A DNA stretch of 64,000 bases from Jatrophihabitans sp. GAS493 (GCF_900230215.1 NZ_LT907982.1:248001-312000), one strand, 5' to 3'. Positions 19,659 to 28,789 are shown, counted from the stretch's first letter. The notes: generated by a model from the sequence alone, not told the origin. A program made the numbers and translations.

Positions 19659-20588
19659 TCAGGTCAGGCCGATGTCTAGGCCGATGTCTAGGCCGATGTC
19701 TAGGCCGATGTCGAGGCCGATGTCGAGGACCGGCGCGGAGTGCGTCAGTGCCCCGACGGCAAGATAGTCGACGCCGGTCTCGGCCACTTCGCGGGCCCCG
19801 GCCAGAGTGAGGCCACCCGACGCTTCCAGCTTCACGTCCGGGAATTCGGTGGCGAAGCGAACCACCTCGCGCAGCTGGGCCGGCGGCATGTTGTCCAGCA
19901 GCACCAGCTGGGCGCCCGCCGCGATGGCCTCCCGGGCCTGCTCGACGGTGTCCACCTCGACCTCGATCGAGAGCTCCGGGTAGGCCTCCCGGACGAGCTC
20001 GAAGGCCGCCACGACGCCACCGGCGGCCGCGACGTGGTTGTCCTTGACCAGCGCCGCGTCCGATAGCGACATGCGGTGGTTGACCCCGCCGCCGCAGCGC
20101 ACCGCGTACTTCTCCAGAGCCCGCAGGCCCGGCATCGTCTTGCGGGTGTCGCGGATCTGCGCCCCGGTGCCGGCCACCGCGTCGACCCACTGCCGGGTCA
20201 GCGACGCCACGCCCGAGAGGTGGCAGAGCAGATTGAGGGCGGTCCGCTCCGCGGTGAGGATGTCACGCACCGGCCCACTCACCGTGGCCAGCACCTCGCC
20301 CGCGGTGACGCTGCTGCCATCGACGGTGCCGAACTCCACCCGCAGCCGCCCCTCACCGACGACGTCGAAGGCCCAGGCCGCGACCGGAAGACCGGCCACC
20401 ACACCGGCCGATCGGGGCACCAGATCGGCTGAGGCCACCTGCGTCGGCGCAATGATCGAGTTGGTCGTCACATCGCCGTCGGCGCCGATGTCCTCCTCCA
20501 GCGCCCGGGTGATCACCTCGTCGACTCGCCACGGTTCAAGGCCGGCCGACTCGACGACGGCACGGACGCTGGGATCGACGAACGTCAT
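19659..20588 (-). CDS. nadC: Nicotinate-nucleotide pyrophosphorylase (carboxylating) NadC with a repeat-extended C-terminus
   Basis: NadC converts quinolinate and PRPP to nicotinate mononucleotide with loss of CO2. The 309-residue protein has the N-terminal alpha/beta sandwich with EEDIGADGDVTTNSI, then the barrel with the substrate-binding RDTRKTMPGLR, GGGVNHR and KDNH. The normal end of the family, VGALTHSAPVLDIGL, is followed by an exceptional repetition of Asp-Ile-Gly-Leu, five copies in all, encoded by a 12-bp tandem repeat. The ATG overlaps the nadB stop (ATGA). Confidence 0.96.
   Translation of the reverse strand: MTFVDPSVRAVVESAGLEPWRVDEVITRALEEDIGADGDVTTNSIIAPTQVASADLVPRSAGVVAGLPVAAWAFDVVGEGRLRVEFGTVDGSSVTAGEVLATVSGPVRDILTAERTALNLLCHLSGVASLTRQWVDAVAGTGAQIRDTRKTMPGLRALEKYAVRCGGGVNHRMSLSDAALVKDNHVAAAGGVVAAFELVREAYPELSIEVEVDTVEQAREAIAAGAQLVLLDNMPPAQLREVVRFATEFPDVKLEASGGLTLAGAREVAETGVDYLAVGALTHSAPVLDIGLDIGLDIGLDIGLDIGLT
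19666..19728. repeat. 12-bp tandem repeat, about five copies, at the 3' end of nadC
   Basis: The unit GATGTCTAGGCC starts at 19671, 19683 and 19695; copies at 19707 and 19719 read GATGTCGAGG. Each unit encodes Leu-Asp-Ile-Gly on the minus strand, and the variants differ only by synonymous Leu codons. Only the last four codons of an ordinary nadC appear multiplied. Confidence 0.9.
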
Positions 20589-22306
20589 CGGGTGAACTCC
20601 GTAGTAAGGGTCGGGGTGGGCTGGGGGTCGGCGAGCATCTCCGGGAAGATGTTGCCGCCCCCGGTCGCGGTGGCTTCGGTGCGGTCGACGAGCGTGGTGT
20701 CCAGGTGACCGCGCCAATGCTCGTCATCGCGCTCGGCGAAGTCCTCGCGCCAGTGCGAACCGCGGGTCTCCTCGCGCAGCTGGGCCGCCTCGACCAGCGC
20801 GGTGGCGACGGTGAAGAGGTTCGTCGCCTCCCAATGCTCGGTGCCCGGCTCGTCGCAGCTGTGCGCACCCAGCTCGGCCAAGCCCCGCGCCGCCGCGTCG
20901 AGGCCCTTGGCGTCACGTAGCACCCCGGCGTGCTCGCTCATGATCTGCTGCAGCGCCGGGCGAACTTCGGCCGCCAGTACCGCCGCCGGCGCGCCGGCGG
21001 CCACGGTCTCCGGGGCCGGCGCCGGCTCGACCAGCGTCTCAACCAGCGTGGCCGCGATCCGCCGCCCGAAGACCAGCCCCTCGAGCAGGGAGTTCGAGGC
21101 CAGCCGGTTCGCCCCATGCACGCCGGTGCAGGCCGTCTCTCCGCAGGCGTAGAGGCCGGGCACGGTCGAGCGTCCGAGCAGGTCGGTGTGCACGCCGCCG
21201 GAGGCGTAATGGGCCGCCGGCACCACCGGGATCAGGTCCTGCGCCGGGTCGATGCCCAGCGATCCGAGGGTGGCATAGATGGTCGGGAAACGGACTCGCC
21301 ACTTCTCGGTACCGAAGTGCCGCGCGTCCAGCCACATGTGGTCGGCGCCGGTCTCATGCATCCGTCGCAGGATCGCCTTGGCCACCACGTCGCGGGGCGC
21401 CAGATCAGCCAGTTCGTGCTGCCCCTGCATGAAGCGCACTCCAGCGTCGTCGACCAGGAAGGCGCCCTCGCCGCGGACCGCCTCGCTGACCAGCGGCTGC
21501 TGCCCCCGTGACCGGGCGCCGAGCCAGGCGACCGTGGGATGGAACTGAACGAACTCCAGGTCGCGGACGACGGCGCCGGCGCGGATGGCAGCGGCGACCC
21601 CGTCACCGGTCGCGACACTCGGGTTGGTGGTGGACGCGTAGACCTGCCCGAAGCCGCCGGTGGCGAGGACGACAGCCCGGGCCCGTACCGAGCCGACACC
21701 GTCACGCTGCCCCTCCCCCATCACGTGCAGGGTGACACCGGCCACCGAACCATCCGAGGTTTTCAGCAGATCCAGCACCAGCGCATGCTCGATGGCCTCG
21801 ACGCCCGAGGCGCCCAGGACGCGGGCGACCAGCGCCCGTTCGATCTCGGCGCCGGTCGCATCCCCGCCGGCATGGACGATCCGGTCGCGGTGGTGGCCGC
21901 CTTCCCGGGTCAGCGAGATGGCACCATCCTGGGCCAGGTCGAAGCGGGCGCCGAGCGCGGCCAGGTCCCGCACCGCCGCCGGCCCTTCCCGCACCAGGAC
22001 GCGCACCGCGTCCTCGTCACAGATGCCCGCCCCCGCGACCAGCGTGTCGGTGAGGTGCTGCTCCGGAGTGTCGCCGGTGCCGAGCGCCGCGGCGATTCCC
22101 CCCTGGGCCCAGCGGGTCGATCCGGCGGAGAGCACATCCTTGGTGACCAGCATGATCCGAAGGCTCGAATGGCGGGCGATCTGCAGGGCGGTGGTGAGCC
22201 CGGCAATTCCGGAGCCGACGATGACGACGTCGGTCTCAGCAGTCCAACCCTGCTCGGCCGAAGCCAGCCGGCGCGGCACGCCGACCGACGAGGTGGCGCT
22301 CCTCAT
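20585..22306 (-). CDS. nadB: L-aspartate oxidase NadB
   Basis: NadB oxidises L-aspartate to iminoaspartate, the first step of de novo NAD synthesis. The 573-residue flavoprotein has the FAD Rossmann motif VVIVGSGIAGLTTAL (about residue 26) and the STRWAQGGIAAAL segment. Substrate-binding HxxGxR-like residues lie in REGGHHRDRIVH, and RxxAxNxLLE-type residues lie in NRLASNSLLEGL. A C-terminal helical domain completes it. Length is normal. It overlaps panC upstream and nadC downstream by ATGA. nadA, the usual partner, is not in this window. Confidence 0.96.
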   Translation of the reverse strand: MRSATSSVGVPRRLASAEQGWTAETDVVIVGSGIAGLTTALQIARHSSLRIMLVTKDVLSAGSTRWAQGGIAAALGTGDTPEQHLTDTLVAGAGICDEDAVRVLVREGPAAVRDLAALGARFDLAQDGAISLTREGGHHRDRIVHAGGDATGAEIERALVARVLGASGVEAIEHALVLDLLKTSDGSVAGVTLHVMGEGQRDGVGSVRARAVVLATGGFGQVYASTTNPSVATGDGVAAAIRAGAVVRDLEFVQFHPTVAWLGARSRGQQPLVSEAVRGEGAFLVDDAGVRFMQGQHELADLAPRDVVAKAILRRMHETGADHMWLDARHFGTEKWRVRFPTIYATLGSLGIDPAQDLIPVVPAAHYASGGVHTDLLGRSTVPGLYACGETACTGVHGANRLASNSLLEGLVFGRRIAATLVETLVEPAPAPETVAAGAPAAVLAAEVRPALQQIMSEHAGVLRDAKGLDAAARGLAELGAHSCDEPGTEHWEATNLFTVATALVEAAQLREETRGSHWREDFAERDDEHWRGHLDTTLVDRTEATATGGGNIFPEMLADPQPTPTLTTEFTR

Positions 22307-23220
22307 GACTGAGCCTGCTCAGCACCGCTCGCTGCGGCCTCGACCCGCAGCCCGTCGATCTGGATGTTGTCGATGAGGCGGGTGGCCCCCAGTTTGGCCG
22401 CGACCAGCAATCGGGCCGCCTCGCCGGCCCGTGGCTGGCCGAGGTCACTGCCGCGCAGCGCAAGGTAGTCGGGGGTGACGCCGGCCGCAGCGAGGACGCG
22501 CTGAGCGGCGGAGACGACGGCTCGTTCGCCGGCGGCCGCCGCGTCACGTCCGGCCTCCAGCGCGCCGCAGAGGGCGAGCGACTGCGCGCGCTCGGCGGCG
22601 GAGAGGAAGACGTTGCGGCTGGAGAGGGCCAGCCCGTCCGCCTCCCTGACCGTCGGGACACCGACGATCCGCGGGCCGAGGTCCAGGTCGGCCACCATGC
22701 GGCGGATCAGCGTCAGTTGCTGGTAGTCCTTCTCCCCGAAATAGGCCCGATCGGGGCGAATGACGCTGAGGAACTTGGCGACGACCGTCAGCATGCCGTC
22801 GAAGTGGCCGGGGCGGGCGGCTCCCTCCAGCACCTGACCGAGGGGTCCGGAGTTGATCGTGACCTCGACCTCACCGGCGGTGTAGACATCGGTGAGCCCG
22901 GGGGCCCACAGCAGGTCGACGCCATGTGCCTGGGCGATCGCGACGTCGGCGTCGAGCGTGCGCGGGTAGCGGTTGAGGTCGGCCGGGTCACCGAACTGGA
23001 GCGGGTTGATGAAGACGGTGGCCACCACCGAGTCACACTCGGCGCGGGCGGCGTCCATCAGCGCGGCGTGCCCGTCGTGCAGTGCGCCCATGGTGAGCAC
23101 CACGCCGACGGTGCCGCTCTCGCCGTACTGCTGGGCGCCCGACCGCTGGGCACCCGGGAGCTTGGCGCGGGCGGCGAGGAAGTCGGCCCGGCTGCGGACA
23201 AAGTTCACTGGTTCGCTCAT
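22303..23220 (-). CDS. panC: Pantothenate synthetase PanC
   Basis: PanC joins pantoate and beta-alanine using ATP. The 305-residue protein has the nucleotidyl-transferase HIGH-like motif in MGALHDGH, FINPLQFG, the pantoate-binding RPDRAYFGEKDYQQL and the KMSKS-like loop in READGLALSSRN. Length is normal. Its ATG overlaps the DUF2520 gene stop and its stop overlaps nadB, so translation is probably coupled along the operon. Confidence 0.97.
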   Translation of the reverse strand: MSEPVNFVRSRADFLAARAKLPGAQRSGAQQYGESGTVGVVLTMGALHDGHAALMDAARAECDSVVATVFINPLQFGDPADLNRYPRTLDADVAIAQAHGVDLLWAPGLTDVYTAGEVEVTINSGPLGQVLEGAARPGHFDGMLTVVAKFLSVIRPDRAYFGEKDYQQLTLIRRMVADLDLGPRIVGVPTVREADGLALSSRNVFLSAAERAQSLALCGALEAGRDAAAAGERAVVSAAQRVLAAAGVTPDYLALRGSDLGQPRAGEAARLLVAAKLGATRLIDNIQIDGLRVEAAASGAEQAQS

Positions 23221-24095
23221 GACTCGTCCAGTATCGCGGTTACCGCCGTGAACGCGTCGCCCCGTAGCTGTCCGGCGGCGCTGGCCCGTTCCGCCGTACG
23301 CCGGGCCATTGCGATGTAGGCCGCGACGGTCTGCGGAGCCTGGGCGCGCAGCGTGGTCAGATGGGTGGCGACGGTGGCCACGTCGCCCCGGGACACCGGA
23401 CCGGTGAGGGCACCATCGCGCAGCCGCAGCACGTTATCCAGTGCGGCGCTGAGCAGCGGAGCGAGCAACCGGGGTGACTGCTCCACTCCAGCTGCGTCGA
23501 GAAGATCCAGCGAATCATTGACGATGGTGACCAGATAATTGGCGCCGATGCTAAGCGCGGCGTGGTACATCGGCCGGGCGAGTTCCGGGACCCAGACCGG
23601 TTCGCCGCCGATCTGAACGACGAGGGCTTCGGCGACCGGGCGCATCTCCTCGGCCGAAGTGACACCGAAGGCGGCTCCCTCCAGGCGGTCCAGGTCCTCC
23701 GGGCGGCCGGCGAACGTCATCACCGGATGCAGGGCCAGCGGCACGACACCCCGGGCGGCGGCGGCGTCGAGCACGCTGATGCCGTAGGCACCGGAGGTAT
23801 GCGCGACCAGCGCTCCCGGGCGCCAGGCGTTGGTGGTAGCGAGCCCGGTGACGAGCGGACGGAGCGCGTCGTCGGGGACAGCGAGCAGGACAAGGTCGGC
23901 GTCGGCCACGACCTCGTCCGGGGGCAGTATCGGCACTCCGGGCAGTAGCCGACGAGCGTAGGCCTGTGAGCGGTCGGAGACGCCGCTGGCCGCAACCACC
24001 TCGTGGCCGGCCCGGATCAGCGCGGCCCCGAGCACCGACCCCACCCGGCCGGTGCCGACGACGCCGACCCGCAGACGTGGTGGCGCAGAAGTCAC
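23217..24095 (-). CDS. Rossmann-like/DUF2520 domain protein upstream of panC
   Basis: The 292-residue protein has an N-terminal dinucleotide-binding fold (VGVVGTGRVGSVLGAAL, then ADLVLLAVPDDAL). The C-terminal DUF2520 helical domain contains PLALHPVMTFAGRPED and an all-helical end resembling 6-phosphogluconate-dehydrogenase-type C-domains. It is the equivalent of Rv3603c, which precedes panC in mycobacteria. I infer a redox step linked to pantothenate, possibly reduction of ketopantoate, from position only. The GTG start at 24095 is tentative. The following 240 bp to the HNH gene contain nothing I can assign. Confidence 0.85.
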   Translation of the reverse strand: MTSAPPRLRVGVVGTGRVGSVLGAALIRAGHEVVAASGVSDRSQAYARRLLPGVPILPPDEVVADADLVLLAVPDDALRPLVTGLATTNAWRPGALVAHTSGAYGISVLDAAAARGVVPLALHPVMTFAGRPEDLDRLEGAAFGVTSAEEMRPVAEALVVQIGGEPVWVPELARPMYHAALSIGANYLVTIVNDSLDLLDAAGVEQSPRLLAPLLSAALDNVLRLRDGALTGPVSRGDVATVATHLTTLRAQAPQTVAAYIAMARRTAERASAAGQLRGDAFTAVTAILDES

Positions 24096-24337
24096 TGTTC
24101 GAACGTCCTCAGTAGTAGCAGTTCAATGCTCGGTGTGGTGCTGGAGTCACGCTGGTGGAGATGCCGCGTCCGGGTGTTGCGATGTTGATCGGCGGCAGCC
24201 TCGCGCGACACGGCTGATCGCCTCAATGCAGTGGTCGAGCCTACGCGGCCAGCCTCGGCGCGGCGCGTTGACCGCGATGCCACCCGCGCTCGATGCTCCC
24301 AAACGCCGCGGGGAAACGCCGGAACTCTGTGGCGCAC

Positions 24338-25822
24338 CTAACTCGCTCCAGCCTCGTGTTCGGTGGCGCACCCGTCAGTTGGCCGGCCGTCGCCGCCAGC
24401 ACCGACGGGCTCGGTGCCGATCGGTATGGGGGGTGGGTGGTGTTGGGTGTTTCGGACGGGTTGTTGGGTCGGGTCGATCCAGGGTGGTGGGATCCACCAG
24501 GGGACGCCGTCGTTGATGTAGACCTGCCAGCCCATCATCTGGAACGTCCGGTGGTGGAATCCGCAGAGCAGGCAGGTGTTGGCGACTGCGGTGATGCCGC
24601 CGTCTTGCCAGGGTGTGACGTGGTGGGCCTGCGTCCAGGTCGCGGGCATGGTGCAGCCGGGGAAACAACAACCACGGTCTCGGGCGAACAACGCCAGCCG
24701 CATCGTGGGGGTGGCGCAGCGTTTCGTTCGTCCGACGTCCAGCACTCCACCGGTGCGGCTCAGGGTCGTGGTGATGATTTCGGTCTGATCAGCTAAGCCC
24801 AGCGCCTCGTCCACCGAGATCAGGTCCCCGTGCGGGGTGCACGCGTAACCCTCGCCGGTCCGCAGTTGCTCGTCGCTCATAGTGATCAGCAGCGTCGTCG
24901 GCACCCCGCCGCTGGGTGGGAGTCCACCGTCGGCCAGCAGCCGGAGGGAGGAGTCCAGCAACGCGTCATGACGGCGTTGCGCCGGGGTCCGGGAGTCACG
25001 TTCCACCACCCCGTCACCGACACCGCCGCTGTCGCCGGCCGCGCCGCCCGTCGTGCCGGTCTGGCCGGCACCGGCATCGGTGTCGCTGGCCGGGGCGGGG
25101 GTCGCGGGGGTGGGTGCGCTGAGACAGTCGAGGACAGCTTCCAACGCAGCGCCGCAGGCCGGGGTCAGTGCCCCGGTCGGGATGACCATCCCATCCGGGC
25201 GCCGGGCCAACGTGAACCCCCGGTTCTGCTGCTGCCGGGTGTCAGACGGTTCGGTGCCGTCAGGGTCGAGATGGGCCACGATCCGGGTGGCGAGTTTCGC
25301 GAGGTCTCGGGGGGTGAACCAGCGGGCCTGGGCCACCAGCTCGGCCTGGACCCGGGCCCCGTGGGCGAAGTCCAGGTCCTCGCTCAACCCGTCCAGCGTG
25401 GTGGTGATGACCTTCGCATGCCCGGCCGAGATCACCCCCGTCTTCTGCGCGGCCGCGGTCTCACCGAACACCGGTTCCAGTTGTTCCCCGGTCAGACCGG
25501 TCCGCGGACCGAGGTCCTGCGCCGCTCTGACCCGGGCCTTCGCCTCCCCTGGATCGACCCGCAACACCCCCACCAACAACGCCTGCGGGGACGCGAACCC
25601 ATATTCGCCGGCGAGTCCTCGTCCCATCACCGCCGACAGCAGCAGATGCTCCACCGCGACCTCCCGGCGGCGGTGCGTCTCCCACCCCTGCACCAGTTCC
25701 AGCAGCTCGGTGGAGGTCAGCGACGGCAACGGGGCGTCGAGCAGGGTGTCGACCGCCGCCGTGACCGCCTCCAACAGGGCAGCCACTTTCGGTGATGCGT
25801 CGACTTCAGGCCCTCCAACCAT
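24338..25822 (-). CDS. DUF222 / HNH endonuclease domain protein (13E12-repeat type)
   Basis: The 494-residue protein has an N-terminal helical DUF222 domain (about 10-300) and a variable Gly/Thr/Ala-rich linker at about 255-290. A C-terminal HNH nuclease motif follows with zinc-type cysteines: CCFPGC, then AHHVTPWQDGG, N, and GFHHRTF. The family is abundant and multicopy in actinobacteria (REP13E12 proteins of mycobacteria) and is thought to be a selfish or DNA-processing nuclease; its role is not established. ATG 25822 begins MVGGPEVD; a TTG 36 bases upstream is less likely. It lies at the edge of a block that interrupts the conserved pan-fol order. The 299 bp beyond its start hold no recognisable gene. 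Confidence 0.88.
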   Translation of the reverse strand: MVGGPEVDASPKVAALLEAVTAAVDTLLDAPLPSLTSTELLELVQGWETHRRREVAVEHLLLSAVMGRGLAGEYGFASPQALLVGVLRVDPGEAKARVRAAQDLGPRTGLTGEQLEPVFGETAAAQKTGVISAGHAKVITTTLDGLSEDLDFAHGARVQAELVAQARWFTPRDLAKLATRIVAHLDPDGTEPSDTRQQQNRGFTLARRPDGMVIPTGALTPACGAALEAVLDCLSAPTPATPAPASDTDAGAGQTGTTGGAAGDSGGVGDGVVERDSRTPAQRRHDALLDSSLRLLADGGLPPSGGVPTTLLITMSDEQLRTGEGYACTPHGDLISVDEALGLADQTEIITTTLSRTGGVLDVGRTKRCATPTMRLALFARDRGCCFPGCTMPATWTQAHHVTPWQDGGITAVANTCLLCGFHHRTFQMMGWQVYINDGVPWWIPPPWIDPTQQPVRNTQHHPPPIPIGTEPVGAGGDGRPTDGCATEHEAGAS

Positions 25823-26121
25823 GCCCCCGACACTACTCGAACACGTGAGCGATGACAACCCGAATCATCAACAAAACTAAGGTGATTCGAGCCGCTCGGG
25901 ATGGCTGGAGTGGTCCCGCCGCGAACCTACAACACCCCACCGACAATCTCAGACCTCTATCCACAGGCTCCGACCACGATCTTCACGCCGGAGCCCGTCG
26001 GTCGAATCGCCGGGGCTCGGCCAAGTATTGGTCGTCGCGCCAATTCGTCACCGACGGTGACGGTCGGCTAAGTTCGTGGCGTGATTACAGACCTTCGCCC
26101 GGTCAGCGAATAGGCCCAGAG

Positions 26122-26445
26122 ATGACCTCACCTGCGCAGGTGGTCGCGGCCAGCTCCGACGCCGCAGACCTACACGCAACCGCCACCGCGCTGCTGCTCG
26201 AACTGCAGACTCAGCTCGGCGCTCTCGCCGCCACGGCGACCGTCGCCACCGAGCGCGGGCGACGTCCCTTCCGACCCCCAGCCGATTGGGGGCCCCGGCT
26301 CGGCGAATTGGCCTACGGCCTGTATCTGCTCGCGGATCAGACCGGCGTCGACGTCGAGGCGGAGATCCGCCTCACCGCCGATGCCCTCGTCCGTCGCGCG
26401 CAGCGCAGCGGTCCCGAGACCGGCTGGCCCTTCACATCCGCGTAG
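26122..26445 (+). CDS. Small helical protein, weakly MazG-like
   Basis: The 107-residue protein is predicted all-helical. Its second half (LGELAYGLYLLADQTGVDVEAEI, shortened to key parts GELAYGLYLLAD) recalls the helices of MazG-like nucleotide pyrophosphohydrolases. The metal-binding ExxE motifs are not clear, so activity is doubtful. The Pro/Arg-rich middle PFRPPADWGP breaks two helical halves. ATG 26122 starts a sensible N-terminus; the frame is open further upstream without support. It lies between the HNH gene and a TetR gene. I do not claim a function. Confidence 0.5.
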   Translation: MTSPAQVVAASSDAADLHATATALLLELQTQLGALAATATVATERGRRPFRPPADWGPRLGELAYGLYLLADQTGVDVEAEIRLTADALVRRAQRSGPETGWPFTSA

Positions 26446-26475
26446 CGCTGCCCGCGCAGGACTGCCCGCGCAGGA

Positions 26476-27177
26476 CTACGCGGGAGCGATCTCCGGCGAG
26501 ACGATCGCCGCCAGCAACCGTGCGCACCGCTGGATCATCGCATCGGCCGATTCTCGCGGGTGGTCGATCCACCACGTGATCAATGCATGGATGATGTTGA
26601 TCCACGCGCCGGTGAGCGCTGAGGCGTCCAGTGAACTGCGGTTGCCCCTCGCCCGCAGGAACCGTTCGGTCCCGATGGCCGCCAGCGCCGCCGTCCGAGC
26701 CTGGTACGCCCGAGCTCGGCTCTGGAGCAGGCCGCCCGCCGGCAGCGACGGATCGAAGACCAGACGCCACGCGCTCGGGTAGGGCTCGAGCGCCTCGAAG
26801 ATCGCCCGCATGGTCCCCAGCAGCGAGCTGATCGACGGATCCTCGCGCTTCATGGTCTGCTCGATGCGCTCGATCAAATCGTCGGAGACCTGGGCCAGAC
26901 AGCGCAGGTAGAGCTGGTCCTTCGAACCGAAGTACTGGTAAATGAGCGGCTTCGAGATGCCGGCCCGATCGGCGATATCTACGATCGCCGCGGCCGCGTA
27001 CCCATTGGCGGCGAAGACGTCGATCGCCGCGAGCAGGATCTGCGCTTCGCGTTCGGCCCGCGGAACGCCCTTCGTCCCGATCGAGTTGGTTCGCGTTGCG
27101 CGTGCGACGATGATCGCCGAACTCCGCGCAGTCTCCCGGGCACCAGGACCGGACCCAATGCCGCTGACCGTGGACAC
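26476..27177 (-). CDS. TetR-family transcriptional regulator
   Basis: The 233-residue regulator has an unusually long N-terminal tail of about 40 residues. The TetR helix-turn-helix follows (ILLAAIDVFAANGYAAAAI, then AGISKPLIYQYFGSKDQLY), and then a helical ligand domain. The start is GTG 27177; later starts would shorten the tail. It is divergent from the hydroxylase-family gene, and a palindrome in the 83-bp gap between them is the likely operator. The ligand is unknown. Confidence 0.88.
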   Translation of the reverse strand: MSTVSGIGSGPGARETARSSAIIVARATRTNSIGTKGVPRAEREAQILLAAIDVFAANGYAAAAIVDIADRAGISKPLIYQYFGSKDQLYLRCLAQVSDDLIERIEQTMKREDPSISSLLGTMRAIFEALEPYPSAWRLVFDPSLPAGGLLQSRARAYQARTAALAAIGTERFLRARGNRSSLDASALTGAWINIIHALITWWIDHPRESADAMIQRCARLLAAIVSPEIAPA

Positions 27178-27199
27178 GAAACGCAGCTTACCGTAGGTT

Positions 27200-27219
27200 A
27201 ACTGACCATAGAGTCAGTT
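27200..27219. promoter_or_regulatory. TetR-type operator candidate between divergent genes
   Basis: AACTGAC-CATAGA-GTCAGTT is a perfect 7-bp inverted repeat with a 6-bp spacer, in the gap between the TetR gene and the fatty-acid-hydroxylase-family gene. Position and size fit autoregulation plus control of the divergent gene. Confidence 0.55.
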
Positions 27220-27260
27220 CCCGGCGACCCCGAAGCGCACCCGAGAGGAAGACGACCTGC

Positions 27261-28181
27261 ATGCCTGAGCAGCTGCGCGACCCACTCGTCTTCGCCATCC
27301 CATTCTTCATACTTTTCATGGTCATCGAGGTCGTCTCGATGCGCTTTCTGGATGACGAGGATGATCGCTTCGTCGGCTATGAACGGCGTGACAGCCGCAC
27401 CAACATCGCGATCGGACTCGGCTCCCTGGTGATCAATGGCGCCGCTCGATTCGCCGCGCTGCTGCTCTATTCAGTGCTCTATGCGATCACGCCGCTGCGG
27501 ATCGATCCGCACAACTGGTGGAGCTGGGTGGTCGTCCTGCTCGGGGTGGACCTCATCTGGTACAGCTACCACCGGGCCTCCCATCGGGTCCGGCTGCTCT
27601 GGGCCGGCCACCAGGTGCATCACAACAGCCAGCGCTTCAACCTGTCGACGGCGGTCCGACAGAAGTGGAACCCATGGTTCGAGCTGCTCTGCTGGGTACC
27701 CCTCCCGCTGCTCGGCGTCCCGCCGTGGATGATCTTCTTCAGCTTCTCGATCAACCTGATCTTCCAGTTCTTCGTCCATACCGAACGGATCGGACGGCTA
27801 CCCAAGCCGGTTGAGTACGTCTTCAACACGCCGTCGCACCACCGGGTGCATCACGCCAGCGACCCCGAGTATCTGGATCGGAACTACGGCGGCATCCTGA
27901 TCGTCTGGGACCGGATGTTCGGCAGCTACGCCGAGGAGCAGCGCCGGCCGACCTACGGCCTCACCAAGAACATCGATAGTTTCAACCCACTGCGACTGCA
28001 GTATTACGAATACGGCGCGATCGTCTCCGACGTTCGGCGGGCCCAAAGCTGGCGCGAGCGAATCGGTTACGTCGTCGCGCCGCCCGGCTGGACGCCCGCC
28101 GCGACAACCGCGCCGGAGGCTACCGTCGACCCGGCCGACGGGCGGGTGGCACCTCCGATGTCGAGCAGCGCACCCAAGTAG
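27261..28181 (+). CDS. Sterol desaturase / fatty acid hydroxylase family membrane protein
   Basis: The 306-residue membrane protein has four to five hydrophobic segments and the diiron histidine clusters of the family: WYSYHRASHRVRLLW (HxxxH), GHQVHHNS (HxxHH), a His in FFVHTERIG, and TPSHHRVHHASD (HxxHH). The NYGG sequence after the last cluster is also conserved. Such enzymes hydroxylate or desaturate lipids, sterols or carotenoids. GAGAGGAAG lies about 8-14 bases before ATG 27261. Its 3' end overlaps the convergent second TetR gene by 115 bp. Confidence 0.9.
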   Translation: MPEQLRDPLVFAIPFFILFMVIEVVSMRFLDDEDDRFVGYERRDSRTNIAIGLGSLVINGAARFAALLLYSVLYAITPLRIDPHNWWSWVVVLLGVDLIWYSYHRASHRVRLLWAGHQVHHNSQRFNLSTAVRQKWNPWFELLCWVPLPLLGVPPWMIFFSFSINLIFQFFVHTERIGRLPKPVEYVFNTPSHHRVHHASDPEYLDRNYGGILIVWDRMFGSYAEEQRRPTYGLTKNIDSFNPLRLQYYEYGAIVSDVRRAQSWRERIGYVVAPPGWTPAATTAPEATVDPADGRVAPPMSSSAPK

Positions 28182-28789
28182 GCGCGCAGGCTGTCGGCAT
28201 CCGGCAGCTCCAGCGTCGACGGTGAGATGACCAGCGAGATGGCCAACCGGAACGTCCACTCGGTGATTACTCGGGCATCTGTGCGCGCCGGCAGCTCGCC
28301 GACACTCACCAGCAGTTCGATGTGTGGGGTGAGCGCGTTGAGACAGAGGTTGATCATCGGTCCGGAGTTAACGGTGAACCACGGAAGAACAACCTCCGGA
28401 TTCTCGCGCAGCCCTTTCTGCAGCAGCGGGTGCTGCCGGCCGAACTGAACGCTGAAGACCACCGCATCGACGAATCGCTCCCGCGGGCTTCCCGGCGTGG
28501 TGAGCACCGACTGGGCGATCGCGAAGTAGCGGCTGAGTTCGCGGTGCACGAGGGCACCGATGATGGCCTGCTGGTCACCGAGGTACTTGTACACGGTGGG
28601 GCGCGAGTAACCCGAACGCTCAGCGATCGCGGCGTGCAGCCGGGTGCTGTAGCCGCTGTCCATCAGGCATTGGTAGGCGGCATCGAGGATGCGAGCCCGA
28701 ATCTGGTCATCAGCGCTCGCCGACTCCGCACGACCCCGCGCTGGCGATGCAGCTGCACTCGGCGTGGGCGCACCACCTTGAACAACCAC
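28067..28789 (-). CDS. TetR-family transcriptional regulator
   Basis: With the chosen start the protein has 240 residues: a 30-residue Ala/Ser-rich tail, then the helix-turn-helix (ARILDAAYQCLMDSGYS, then SGYSRPTVYKYLGDQQ) and a helical ligand domain. GTG 28789 has AGGGG about 8 bases upstream; the frame continues to GTG 28885 without support. The last 38 codons are antisense to the end of the hydroxylase gene. It is divergent from the AurF-like oxygenase gene and probably regulates it. Confidence 0.85.
   Translation of the reverse strand: MVVQGGAPTPSAAASPARGRAESASADDQIRARILDAAYQCLMDSGYSTRLHAAIAERSGYSRPTVYKYLGDQQAIIGALVHRELSRYFAIAQSVLTTPGSPRERFVDAVVFSVQFGRQHPLLQKGLRENPEVVLPWFTVNSGPMINLCLNALTPHIELLVSVGELPARTDARVITEWTFRLAISLVISPSTLELPDADSLRAYLGALLDIGGATRPSAGSTVASGAVVAAGVQPGGATT

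Noticed and set aside
24338-25822. DUF222/HNH gene as an insertion sequence or intein
   Set aside because: No terminal inverted repeats, target duplication or splice motifs are visible; it reads as a normal chromosomal gene of a multicopy family.
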